Assembly (NCBI GenBank): GCA_963575745.1
Contig: CAUYUJ010000892.1
Location: forward strand, 1 to 64,000
Reading direction: 5' to 3'
Source: Prorocentrum cordatum
Lineage: Eukaryota; Sar; Dinophyceae; Prorocentrales; Prorocentraceae
DNA: 64,000 nucleotides
The position numbers were made by a program, and so were the translations under genes. How positions within the stretch are numbered: the first letter of the stretch is position 1; every line of letters starts with the position of its first letter. The notes beneath the pieces were generated by a model. It did not search any database, was not told where the DNA came from, and saw only the letters and a list, made by a program, of their open reading frames with translations. Shown piece after piece: positions 30,711 to 40,307 of this stretch.

Positions 30711-30907
30711 ATTGCTGGGGGCCCCCGGACCCCCAGAGGGCCCGGCTGGCGGGAAGGCCGGAGGCCGCCGAACAGGTATGCCTCCGCCTGCGCGTAGCCG
30801 GCGGCCAGGCGCTCGTCCAGGTCACCGGAGTAGCGCGGGAGCACCACCTCTTGGGACGCAGAGGGGCATACCAGCACTATACCCATCGGTCGGAAGAAGT
30901 AGGTGGA

Positions 30908-31022
30908 AACATGAAGTAGGAAGGCGTTGAAAATATATTGGATTCCGTCCGCCCCCTTGGGAGGACGGAAAAGGTGAATCCACTCGACCATTGAGGTAGG
31001 AAGGCGCTTAAAATAGATTGGG
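30908..31022. repeat. Direct repeat of about 30 bp
   Basis: TGAAGTAGGAAGGCGTTGAA (about 30912) recurs as TGAGGTAGGAAGGCGCTTAA (about 30991). Confidence 0.55.
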
Positions 31023-31299
31023 ATATGAGAATCCAGAAGTACCTATTTTCAACGACCGATGGGTACGTGTCCTCCTCGGAGGCGTGCGTCCGATGTTTGT
31101 TTGGCCAGTGCAGCTCTGGAGGGCGAAGAGGGAGTGGAGCGGACAGCACCACGACACAGCACCTCCGCGAAGCGACCCTGAGCGCACTGCTACAAGAACA
31201 TATCTTGAGATGGTGGCGCTTATGCGAAATGCTTCTTCTTCGAACTGTCCCCCCGATCCAGGCAGCCCCCCGGAACGCCTGATCGGACAGCGGGGCGTC

Positions 31300-32970
31300 G
31301 GACGTGGCCACGGACTCCCCCTCCTCCTCCATCCCTTTTCCTTACAGATAACCCATCCCTGTCGCATTGCGAGGCGTGTCGGTAGGGCGGGCCAGGCGTT
31401 TCGCCAGAGACTTCCTCACCATCCCTGATCCTTAACATGCAGAATTGCCAAGGATGGAGGGCAGCCCGTTTTCAAAACGTGGCTCTAGCCTTTGCGCCGC
31501 CACTATCGTCGAAAAAATATTCAAAAGTTTCACAGGGCGGGCCGTTTTCAAAATGAGGCTCTCGCCGTAGCGCCACGCACATTCGTCTTAACATTTTGCA
31601 ACAACTTCCCGGATGGAGGGCGGACCGCTTTTTTTTATGCGCTGCGCACAGTCTTTCTAAGACTTTCAAGAGCCTCAGGGATGGACGGCGGGTTGTTTTC
31701 AAAATGTGGCTCCCGCCTGGGCGCTCGTTTAAAAATGTGCACAAGCTTCACGGGTAAAAGGCGGGCGACTTTCAAAATATGGTTCTCGCCTGAACGCCGC
31801 GCACAGTCGTCTTAAACATGTGCAACAGTTTCACGGATGAAAGGCGGGTGGCTTGCAAAATGGGGCTCTCGCTTGAGTTCCACGCACATTCTTCTGTGAA
31901 GGCTGCAACAGTTTCATGGATGTAAGGTGGCTCCTTTTTCCAACATGTGGTTCACGTCCTAGCGCCACGCACCATCAGTTGCATAACAGTTTCAAAGCGC
32001 TTCGTTCGCCTCCCTGAAATGGTGTTTCGGCAAGATGTCTGAGTGCCAGCGCGCAACAGTTTCTTAGATTCGCGGTGTTGACGTCCCAGGATTGGTTTTC
32101 TGGCACGATTCAGGATCGTCAGGACGCAACAATGACGGTGATTCGCGGCGTTGAAATCCCAAGAATGGCGTCATGGCGCAATTCAGGACTTTCAAGCGGC
32201 TGTTTTCCAACGGGGCACTTCAGTCAGCTGTAATGAACCATGTAGGGCCCTATGAAAAATTGATTTTGGACGGCAGGTCTATTGCAATATCATTGATGAG
32301 TTTTGGGTTTCTAATGGTCCTCCTCCTCCATTCCTTCTCTTCATGACTAACTCCTCCCTGTCGCACCCGTAGGCTGGTCGCAAGGGCGGGCCAAGTGTTG
32401 CGCTGGAGATTTCATCACGATTTATGACCCTGAAGCTTGACATCTGCAGCACTTTCACGGATGGAGGGCGGGCCTTCGCCATAAAACTCTCGAGGGTCTC
32501 ACGGAAGGAAAGCCGGTCGATTGCAAAATGTGGTTCTCCAGTTAGCGCCGCGAATATTCGTCTTTAAATAACGCAACCGCTTCACGGATGGATGCTTGTC
32601 CCTTTTCACCATGAGGCTCTCGCCTCAGCGTCGCGCGCATTCGTTTTAAGAGCTTTACACGAGTACTCTGGCAGGGTGTCGGACCGTCAGGGCGCAACAT
32701 GCACGCTGAGCCGTGGTGCTGAAATCCCCACAAATGGTTCTCTGGCAAGGTCAAAATGGTCACAACACAATCGTAACGGTGAGTCGCGGTATTGTCATTC
32801 AAGGAAAAACGATCTGGCACAGTTACGGATTTTCAAACGGTCGGCTACCAACAGAGCACTTCCCCCCGTGATACTGAATCCTTTTGGGGCCTGTGAAAAA
32901 GGGAACTTGGAGGGAGGGTTTATTAACATGTCGTTGATGCGTCTTGGGTTTACACTGGCCCCCCCTTCGC
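31300..32970. repeat. Higher-order array built on an about 83-bp unit
   Basis: Units of about 83 bp (GGCGGGCCGTTTTCAAAATG, CGCACATTCGTCTTAA, GCAACAGTTTCACGGATGGA) run from about 31453 to 32010 and about 32440 to 32690. The flanks are duplicated too: 31316-31475 resembles 32314-32470, and 32200-32310 resembles 32850-32960. The whole block is therefore a decayed duplication of a compound unit of roughly 0.7-1 kb. Confidence 0.75.
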
Positions 32971-32999
32971 CTCGAGGAGAAGGAGGGGCATGAGAGAGG

Positions 33000-33032
33000 A
33001 GGAAGGGGAGGAGGAGGAGGAGGAGGAGGAGG
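33000..33032. repeat. (GAG)n tract at LINE A 3' end
   Basis: Pure GAG run touching the 3' end of LINE A, about 110 nt after its last stop codon in element sense. Confidence 0.85.
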
Positions 33033-33141
33033 ATGATGCCCGCGGGGTGAGGCGGACCGCGTCGAGCCACGGCCACCCCTGCGAGGCGCGCGCCCCACGC
33101 GCGCCCGCGCCTCGGCGCAGCTACGCACCCGAGGCTGTCGG

Positions 33142-36100
33142 CTAGGCCTCACCCCGCGCGGCCCGCAGCAGCCTCGCCACCTTGGCTGCCAAGCCTGGCG
33201 AGCTGCTGCGCTCCCGCGCGCCACGCCGCGGCCTCGGCCAGCCGCCTCCGCCGCCCGCAGCCCCTGCTTCGCTTCGAGCAGCAGAGTCACCTGCGGGCGG
33301 CATCCTCTCCTCCTGCAGCCCGCTCTCCATGGCCACGTGGTCGCCGCCCGCAGCCCCTGCTTCGCTTCGAGCAGCAGGTTCCCCTGCGGGCGGCTGGACC
33401 TCCTCCTGCGGCCTGACCTCTGTGGCCTCGCGCGGCTGTGACGGTCCGCCGCCACTGCCACCTGCAACCACCTCGTCTCCTGCCTGTGCAGGGCCCGCCA
33501 CAGGCCGCTGCCATTCGTCCTGCTGCTTGGCCACCTTGGCCACACGCCTCGGCGACCGCGAGGGCGCCGTCAGCTCGGCCAGCCTCGGTGAGCTGCTGCG
33601 CACTCGCGCACGGCGCCGCGCGCCTGGCCCTCCGCCGCCGCCCGCAGCCCCTGCCTCTCCTCGTGCCGCGGCGTGGCGCACCGCGGCTGTACGCCTGCCG
33701 CCGGCTCGCCCGCTCGGGCCAGCCGCTGCGCTGTAGTCCTCCGCTTCGTCCGCCAGCACCTGGACTCCGCTGGCCACGCGTGGCTGGGGCGGTCCGCCGC
33801 CGCTGCCACCTGCAGCCACCTCGTCTCCTCTCTCGGCAGGGCCCGTCTCAGGCCGCTGGCTGCCCTCCTGCCGCCTGGCTACCTCGGCCGCCGTCCTCAG
33901 CGCCAGCGAGGACGGCGTCGGAGCGTCCTGCCTCGGCGAGCTGCTGCGCACACCCGCGCGGCGCCGCGGGCCTGGCCCGCCGCCGCCGCCTGCAGGCCCT
34001 GCCTCTCCTCCTGCGGCCTCCTGGCGCGTTGCGGCTGCACGCCCTCCGTCAGCTCGCCCTCTCGGGCCAGCCGCACTGCGGTAGCCCCCGTGGGTCAGGG
34101 GACGCAGCAAGCCCGCGTCCTCACCGCCACCTGGAGCTCCTTCTGGCTTGCGCAAGGCGTGGCCGTCCTCCTCCCCCGCGACGTCCTGCGGCGACTGGCC
34201 TCTCACCTCCTGCGCGTCGTCCGCCATCGTCGGCGGGGGCGGACCGCCGCCGCTGCCACCTGTGGCCACCTCGTCTCCTCCCTCTGCAGGTCCCGCCTCA
34301 CGCTGGGGCCTGCTGTGGTCTAACCCCTCACCGCGCGGGGGACCGCCGAGTCTCGCACTGTCCGCATCCACAATGCTGCTGCCCACTGGCACGGGCATGG
34401 TCCCTCGCCTATGCCACTCTCTGTGTTCGCGGTTCACGTGGTATCCGCGGGCCAAGCCCTCCCCCTCGCGTTCAGTCTGACGGTTTCCCAGGGTATGGGT
34501 CCGCTCTGTTAGTTGCGAGGTCCTGTCTACCACACTGTTGGTCAAAAGATCCGCGTCATGCTCACTGGGCTCGTCAGGGACCTCAGCTCGTCCTCTCAGG
34601 CCAGCCGCCGCTCTGGAGCCCTCAGGGGTCAGGGGACGCAGCGAGCCCGCATCCTCCCCTGCCCCACCACCTGGAGCTCCTCCTGGCGGCCTCAAGGAGT
34701 GGCCGTCCTCCTCTTCCGCGATGTCCCGCGGCGACTGCCCTCTCCCCTCCTGCACGTCGTCCGCCAGCACCGTGGTGTTGACTGCCACCTCACTGACCAC
34801 CTTCGGAGCCAGCCCCTTCCTCAGTCTCGCGACTGCGGCGGCACCTGCAGCCGACGGGACACTCCTGCACTCGAGGTGGAAGGAGCTCGCTCTGGCCGCG
34901 CCTGTGAAGCCGCACGCCCTGCAAGCGACCAGCGGCATCCTGCGCACCAGCATCCTCCAATCCACAGGCGCAAGGAGCACCAGGTCGTGCGACGCCCTCT
35001 GCTGCGCCTTCAGCCTGTTGTTGGCCCTGATCGCCTCGGCGACGATGCTGCCAGGGCACTCACCTGATCTGCCTGACCATCTGCAGACCTCGCACCAGGG
35101 ACGCTGGCCAGGCAGCCTCCGCCAGACGCAGGCCATCCTCGCCGCTGGCTCCTTGCGCACTGGCAGGGCTCGCCGCACCTTCGTCTTGCCGTGCGTGGTG
35201 TCGCTGCCGTCGACCCAGCTGCCGACAGCCGCGCACCACATGGCTGCTCGTTCAACCACGTCACGGCTCCTCTCCAGGCGCTCTCTGTCCCTCGCGGGGA
35301 GGCGCCCGCTGGCCGCCGCAGCCTTTGCCGCCCTGTCAGCCAGTCGGTTGCCGTACCAATCTCTGTACAGCACTTCGCCTGCCGCCACCTGCCGCCGCGT
35401 ACTGTGGCTGGGCATCCACCTGAGGCTGACCTCTTGCCCGAGACCTCCTCGCTCGTCCAGCAGGTCCCAAGCTCGCCTCCACAGGTGCGCCCACGTGTAC
35501 GCGTAGCCCGTGGTGCCAACCCTGCCGACCTTGTAGAAGCCGTCGTAGACGTACTTGGAGTCGACCACCAGCACCGTGATCCCTTGGCCAAACCTGAGCG
35601 CCATGATCACCGCCGTGAGCTCCCCGCCGTTGATGTCCACGCAGTGGCCCTCCATCTGGCCAGCGATGGAGGCCTTGTAGCCGTCGCTGTGCGCCTGCAG
35701 CGCCACCACACTCCAGCCCACTGCCGCCACCTCCTCGTAGTCCGCCTCGAACGCCGAGCCGTCGAGAAACAGCTCGCCTTCAGGAAGGGTGCCTCCTTCA
35801 TGGTCGCCCTTCCAGCACACGTCGCTGCACACTGGCGGGCGGCGGATGCCCCGTGGTGTCGGCCACAGGCACCTCTCCAGCAGCAACTGCACCTCAGGCC
35901 TCCCGCCCTGCCTTCGGAGACCTGCCAAGTCCTCTGGGACGGTCAGCACCTCACTCCAGCACGGGCAGTCGAAGTGCCTGTGCATCAGCGTGCCCCTGGC
36001 GCCACACCTCAGGCACCCAGCACTGGGCGCCAGCCCCTTCTCCTCCTTGCGCGCCTGAGTCCACTGCCCGTCGATGATGAGGGACCTCAGGTAGGCCTGC

Positions 36101-37620
36101 TCACGCGCCGTCAACCGAACTCTGGTGCGAGGTGCTCCCTCCTCACGGCGTGGCTCGTTGGCTTTCCTGGCACAGCCAGAGGACGTGAGCCTGACCAGGG
36201 GCTCCAGCTCGCCGCCACCAGCCAAGTGCGCGCAACCTGGGGCTTTGCTGACCTGCCTCCACTGCCAGCGCTGCACTGCCCTCCTCATCAGCTTGGCCAC
36301 GACCCACGGCGCGCAGTCGAAGGGCGCGATGGCCTCGCCGTCGTCCATGACCCAGCGGTTGGCGGCGACGACGTCCCATCCGATCCTCCTGAGGGAGAGC
36401 ACCGTCGCCGCGCACGGGCCCTGCACGTGCACCCAGGACACGGGCCGCTTGTCCTCTAGGCCCTGCCACACCATGTGCATCGGCACCCACTGCTCCCAGA
36501 CCGCACGCAGCAACATCAGCACCGGCTTGCAGGTCGCGTCGTAGATCGGGTCAAGGCCTGCCTGGAGCATGAGCCCGAGCGACCTGGACTTGCTCGCCGT
36601 GGTGCTGGAGACCGCGACGAACGTGAGGGTCCTGGCGCGGTCCAGCTCCCCTTCCGTGCAGCCCGTGATGGCCGTGCCGTACCCGATGCATGGGTGCAGC
36701 CCCGTCTTCACGATCCTCTTGGTGGCCTTCCGCTTGGTCTTGACCACCTGCAGCACTTTGATCCTGCGCAGTCTGCCTCTCGCCTGCGCCATCCTGTCGT
36801 GGCGAACAGCCCGTCCTATCCTCTTGCCCCCACTGAAGTCGACCCCCAAGTTCCTCTCCTGCCCCGTGGCGCGCACCCCCAGCGGCTTCATCAGGCGCTT
36901 CTCGAGCTCCTGCCTCGCTGCTGGCACGTTCGCTAGCGCCCTGGATTTCTTCGCCGCGATCTCCAGGTCGGCCTCGCCGAGCAGTACCTTGAGATGTCTG
37001 GCCGCCAGCGTGAGGTCATTGACTGTCCGCCTGAAGCCGCCCACCCTCTTCAAGATGATGTCATCCACGACCACCGACATCGCCAGCGTGGGCACCAGCT
37101 CCTGAAGCTTGTCCAGCGGCTCCAGCAGCAGCATCTTGAGCATGAGCGTCGCCAGCCCGTCTCCAGGCAGCACCGCCTGCTCGGTGCAGATGGCGTTGCT
37201 GACGGCTTCGTCCCGCGCCAGCCACCTGGGCGCTCGATACAAGCTCACCTGCAACTTGAGCTGCCAGAGCGGGAAGCCCGTCCGCTGGGCGGCCTGGATG
37301 AGGCGCCCATGCTGCACCTGCTCGTACGCCTTGAGCAGGTCCAGGAGGATGAGGGCCGCGACCCAGCTGGATGCATCGCCAGCTTCGCGCCCCTTCGCTG
37401 TCGCCCACTCGCACTCCACGGCCTGCTGCCAGACTGCCCTCTCGCAGCCTCTGCCGCGCGCCGCCCAGAAGAACGGCCGATCATTCCTGCGCTCCCACTC
37501 CTCCGCCAGGGGCTTGCGTAACCTCGTCTGCACCCTCGCGAGGACGTGCACGATGGCCACGGGGCGCACGCCGCCCAGCCTCTTGGCCAAGAACACGATC
37601 TTGCTCTGGATCTGCGGCCA
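33142..37620 (-). CDS. LINE A RT-RNase H with repetitive C-terminal tail
   Basis: An open frame of about 1,490 codons entered at the frame break near 37600; residues are counted from 37596. It begins with the RT entry motif KRLGGVRPVAIV (5-16). Palm motif LDLLKAYEQV (85-94, Asp 86), PGDG (144-147) and the catalytic SVVVDDII (174-181) follow. A Cys/His motif CLRCG...HRHFDC lies at 528-544. RNase H spans about 609-760 with LDGSA (Asp 612), GGEL (Glu 659), VVDSK (Asp 679), WMPSHS and NRLADRAAK (Asp 754). All four RNase H acids are present. A second Cys motif, CRACGFTG...HLECR, lies near 925. From about 985 to the stop is a tail with GDEVAxGGSGGGP and RVRSSSPR motifs repeated three times at intervals of 116 and 150 residues. 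It performs target-primed reverse transcription in this family. Confidence 0.85.
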   Translation of the reverse strand, partial: WPQIQSKIVFLAKRLGGVRPVAIVHVLARVQTRLRKPLAEEWERRNDRPFFWAARGRGCERAVWQQAVECEWATAKGREAGDASSWVAALILLDLLKAYEQVQHGRLIQAAQRTGFPLWQLKLQVSLYRAPRWLARDEAVSNAICTEQAVLPGDGLATLMLKMLLLEPLDKLQELVPTLAMSVVVDDIILKRVGGFRRTVNDLTLAARHLKVLLGEADLEIAAKKSRALANVPAARQELEKRLMKPLGVRATGQERNLGVDFSGGKRIGRAVRHDRMAQARGRLRRIKVLQVVKTKRKATKRIVKTGLHPCIGYGTAITGCTEGELDRARTLTFVAVSSTTASKSRSLGLMLQAGLDPIYDATCKPVLMLLRAVWEQWVPMHMVWQGLEDKRPVSWVHVQGPCAATVLSLRRIGWDVVAANRWVMDDGEAIAPFDCAPWVVAKLMRRAVQRWQWRQVSKAPGCAHLAGGGELEPLVRLTSSGCARKANEPRREEGAPRTRVRLTAREQAYLRSLIIDGQWTQARKEEKGLAPSAGCLRCGARGTLMHRHFDCPCWSEVLTVPEDLAGLRRQGGRPEVQLLLERCLWPTPRGIRRPPVCSDVCWKGDHEGGTLPEGELFLDGSAFEADYEEVAAVGWSVVALQAHSDGYKASIAGQMEGHCVDINGGELTAVIMALRFGQGITVLVVDSKYVYDGFYKVGRVGTTGYAYTWAHLWRRAWDLLDERGGLGQEVSLRWMPSHSTRRQVAAGEVLYRDWYGNRLADRAAKAAAASGRLPARDRERLERSRDVVERAAMWCAAVGSWVDGSDTTHGKTKVRRALPVRKEPAARMACVWRRLPGQRPWCEVCRWSGRSGECPGSIVAEAIRANNRLKAQQRASHDLVLLAPVDWRMLVRRMPLVACRACGFTGAARASSFHLECRSVPSAAGAAAVARLRKGLAPKVVSEVAVNTTVLADDVQEGRGQSPRDIAEEEDGHSLRPPGGAPGGGAGEDAGSLRPLTPEGSRAAAGLRGRAEVPDEPSEHDADLLTNSVVDRTSQLTERTHTLGNRQTEREGEGLARGYHVNREHREWHRRGTMPVPVGSSIVDADSARLGGPPRGEGLDHSRPQREAGPAEGGDEVATGGSGGGPPPPTMADDAQEVRGQSPQDVAGEEDGHALRKPEGAPGGGEDAGLLRPLTHGGYRSAAGPRGRADGGRAAATRQEAAGGEAGPAGGGGGPGPRRRAGVRSSSPRQDAPTPSSLALRTAAEVARRQEGSQRPETGPAERGDEVAAGGSGGGPPQPRVASGVQVLADEAEDYSAAAGPSGRAGGRRTAAVRHAAARGEAGAAGGGGGPGARRRARVRSSSPRLAELTAPSRSPRRVAKVAKQQDEWQRPVAGPAQAGDEVVAGGSGGGPSQPREATEVRPQEEVQPPAGEPAARSEAGAAGGDHVAMESGLQEERMPPAGDSAARSEAGAAGGGGGWPRPRRGARERSSSPGLAAKVARLLRAARGEA

Positions 37621-40303
37621 CGGCCTGCTCGACCGCCACCACGATGTCGATGAGGGTCTCTATCCCCTCGTCGCTGAGCTCCAGCAGCTGCCTCGGCTTG
37701 ATCGCCTCGAAACCCGTGGCCGTGCCCTTCCTGAAGGACCTCAGGACTGCCCGCATCACCTCGCAGCTGGGCCTGGGGGGGCGCTCACCTAGGTCGGTCG
37801 GCCACTCCAACTCGGCGTGGCTGCACTGCACCCTCCAGATCTTGCTCCACTCCTTTTCCAGGTCGTCCAGTTCCTTGCTCAGGCTGGCGGGTCCAGCATC
37901 GATGCTGCAGTCGCTGCCCTGCCAGCCCACCGCCACTCGCGTGACCGCGTGGAGCCCTGCCGCTCCTCCTGTGAGCTGCTTCCCAACCCACTCGTCGAAC
38001 TGCCTTCCCCTCTCGTCGACATCACGCTTGGCGAGGTGGCTGGCGTGCTTCTTCGCGCGGTCGGCCAGCCTCTCGAGCAGCAGGGGGTGCCAGCACGCCA
38101 GGCCCCCATGCTGCAGCATCCTCAGCCAGCGCCCAGCCTCCATGCTGCAGGAGGTGCCGCCTCCTTCCCCTGCACGGGCCTCCTCGTCCTGCTGCAGCTT
38201 CCTGACTCTCTTCGGAGCCGCCGCCACCAGCTGGGGCAAGTAGCAGATCGCGTCGACCCTGGCCCTTGGTGCTTTCAGCTGCGCTATGGCCCCCAGCGCG
38301 TGGGCCACCCTGGCCATCCACGCTGCCTCAGGCGTGAGCCTCGGCGACCTGGGGCCCTGCACCCCGCTGCGCTTGACCAGCTTGGTGGCGAAGCCGTCCG
38401 CTCTACCAACGTACCTGGCCCTCTGCTCCTCCAGTTGGTATACGTCGACCCACTCGTCCTCTGCGCACTCCAGGAAGGTAGCGAAGGCGGCTGTGAGGGC
38501 TCCCTTAGCCCCCTCCCCCGCGGCACCCTGGGCCCGCACGTCCTGCTGCAGGTGCAGGGCCTGCCCCTCCGCGGAGGCTGCCTGCCTCCTCTCGACCCAG
38601 AGGCTGGGGGGCCTCACGTGCACTCCTTCAGCCTCTTCAACCTGAAGGGGACTACCCGCGATTCCGTACGGTGCCTGGCTCGGATGTGCACTGCCAGTCC
38701 CAGCATGGGGAGGAATGTCCGCCTGCTCCTCCTGCGCAGCGCTGCCCGCGGCACCGCTGCCCTCACTCTCCGCTGCGTCGGCTCCATGCGCTCCTGGCGC
38801 CCGAGCCCCGAGGTGCGCTGGCTGGACCTCGCCGCTAGGTGCTGCACCGCTGCTGCTGGGCTGAGCGGCCTCCTCCTCGGCGGCAGAGGTCGCCTGCCTC
38901 TTCTCGACCCAGAGGCTGGGGGGTCTCACGTGCACTCCTTCAGCCGCATCAACCTGAAAGGGCCAACCTGCGATTCCGTACAGTGCCTGGCTCGGAGGTG
39001 CACTGCCAGTCCCAGCATGGGGAGGCCTGTCCGCCCGCTCCTCCTGCGCAGCGTTGCCCGCAGCGTCGCTGCCCCCTCTGTCCGCTGCGTCGGCGCCTTG
39101 CGCTCCTGGCGCCAGGGCCCCGAGGTGCGCTGGCTGGTCCTCACCGCCTGGTGCTGCGCCGTGCCCTTCCGCGCCAGCCTCTCGCCTTAGCCCGCAGCTG
39201 CCGAGGATGCTCTGCCACTCCTCGCCATGCTGGACGCAGCACCTCATCAGGTTCGCCTCCGTCACGCAGGCCGGTGGCGCAGGTGCGATCGGGAGCACGC
39301 TGCTTAGCGGCCCCCATCTCTCCACCGCAGCCATCCCCTCATCTCCCGTGCCCTTCGCTGGCCTGGGGGGCTCCTGACCTGCTGCACGCTGCCCTGCTGC
39401 ACCACCATTGCTGCTGGGCTGAGGGGCCTCATCCTCAGCACGTGGGGTGCTCCTCGCCGCGGCCTCGCCCTTGAACCTCAGCACTGAGGCGAGCTGCTCC
39501 CGCACCCTCAGCCTGGCTTGCCTCAACCTGCTGTCGTGGTCCCTCTCACAGCACCCTTGTGGTCGAACCTCAGGAAAGGTCCGCGGCTTCTGGACCAGCC
39601 TGAAGCGCTCCTCCTCCTGCTGCCTGCGGATCTCGAGAATCACAGCCGAGTGCGGGTACACTGGCGAGGCCTCCACCACCCGCACCCCCAACGCAGCCAG
39701 CCCCTTGGAAACCAGGAAGAAGTCGATGGTCCTCCCTGATGCTGCGCACGTGGGCGATGCAGGCCTGACCACCTTGCCATCGAACATGTCGGGCACCCCG
39801 CCTGCCTGCAGCTCCTCCTCCGTGAGGTTCCAATCGCCGCCCACTACGAAATCCCTGCGGCACTGCCTCAACCTCCTTGCCAGCCTCCTGAGGCTGGACA
39901 CGTTGCTGTCGTTGAGGCCGACCCCCGCCTCCAGGTAGATGTTGGCGAGCAGGAAGCCGCTGCGCAGCACGCCTGACACCCAACACAGGTGCACTCGCCC
40001 AGCCACCAGCACCGCTGCCTGCTGGTCCTGCACCTCCGCCATGCCGTGGCTCCTCCTCACCATTGTGAGGAGCCCTCCTGTGCTGAGGCCTCCTGCCGCT
40101 GACGGCACCGCGGGCGTGCCTCTCGCCCTCCATCCTTGACTCCGCAGCTGCGCCTCCGCGTCATTGCTCCTGCCCTCCAGGAGCCTCGTCTCCTGGACCA
40201 GAATGGCGTCGCAGTCCTGCACCTCGCTCACCGCCATGCACTTGCCCAGGTTGCAGAACGCATTGACGTTGACCGTGCAGATCCTCCAGACCCCGCACTT
40301 CAT
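37481..40303 (-). CDS. LINE A ORF2 5' part: APE endonuclease and linker
   Basis: 940 codons from ATG 40303 to a stop at 37481. Residues 1-230 form an APE-type endonuclease: TVNVNAF, QETRLLEG, NIYLEAG, VVGGDWNLTEEE, TIDFFLVSKG and YPHSAVIL. These are the family's metal-binding and catalytic motifs, and none is visibly lost. A Pro/Ala-rich linker follows, including two tandem 104-residue repeats (HVRPPSLWVEKRQA at about 38603-38644, and again 312 bp upstream in the protein at about 38915-38956). The last part, GFEAIKPRQLLELSDEGIET, is the segment that normally leads into the RT. The RT continues in the next frame (+1 relative), so one nucleotide has been gained, or two lost, near 37614. The start codon lies one base after the ORF1 stop. 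Confidence 0.85.
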   Translation of the reverse strand: MKCGVWRICTVNVNAFCNLGKCMAVSEVQDCDAILVQETRLLEGRSNDAEAQLRSQGWRARGTPAVPSAAGGLSTGGLLTMVRRSHGMAEVQDQQAAVLVAGRVHLCWVSGVLRSGFLLANIYLEAGVGLNDSNVSSLRRLARRLRQCRRDFVVGGDWNLTEEELQAGGVPDMFDGKVVRPASPTCAASGRTIDFFLVSKGLAALGVRVVEASPVYPHSAVILEIRRQQEEERFRLVQKPRTFPEVRPQGCCERDHDSRLRQARLRVREQLASVLRFKGEAAARSTPRAEDEAPQPSSNGGAAGQRAAGQEPPRPAKGTGDEGMAAVERWGPLSSVLPIAPAPPACVTEANLMRCCVQHGEEWQSILGSCGLRREAGAEGHGAAPGGEDQPAHLGALAPGAQGADAADRGGSDAAGNAAQEERADRPPHAGTGSAPPSQALYGIAGWPFQVDAAEGVHVRPPSLWVEKRQATSAAEEEAAQPSSSGAAPSGEVQPAHLGARAPGAHGADAAESEGSGAAGSAAQEEQADIPPHAGTGSAHPSQAPYGIAGSPLQVEEAEGVHVRPPSLWVERRQAASAEGQALHLQQDVRAQGAAGEGAKGALTAAFATFLECAEDEWVDVYQLEEQRARYVGRADGFATKLVKRSGVQGPRSPRLTPEAAWMARVAHALGAIAQLKAPRARVDAICYLPQLVAAAPKRVRKLQQDEEARAGEGGGTSCSMEAGRWLRMLQHGGLACWHPLLLERLADRAKKHASHLAKRDVDERGRQFDEWVGKQLTGGAAGLHAVTRVAVGWQGSDCSIDAGPASLSKELDDLEKEWSKIWRVQCSHAELEWPTDLGERPPRPSCEVMRAVLRSFRKGTATGFEAIKPRQLLELSDEGIETLIDIVVAVEQAVAADPEQDRVLGQEAGRRAPRGHRARPREGADEVTQAPGGGVGAQE

Positions 40304-40307
40304 GCTA
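40301..40307 (-). promoter_or_regulatory. ORF1 stop / ORF2 start junction TAG-C-ATG
   Basis: ORF1 ends TAG at 40307-40305 and ORF2 starts ATG at 40303-40301, with one C between. Such spacing is compatible with termination-reinitiation for making ORF2 protein from one trans-spliced mRNA. The coupling is an inference. Confidence 0.6.
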
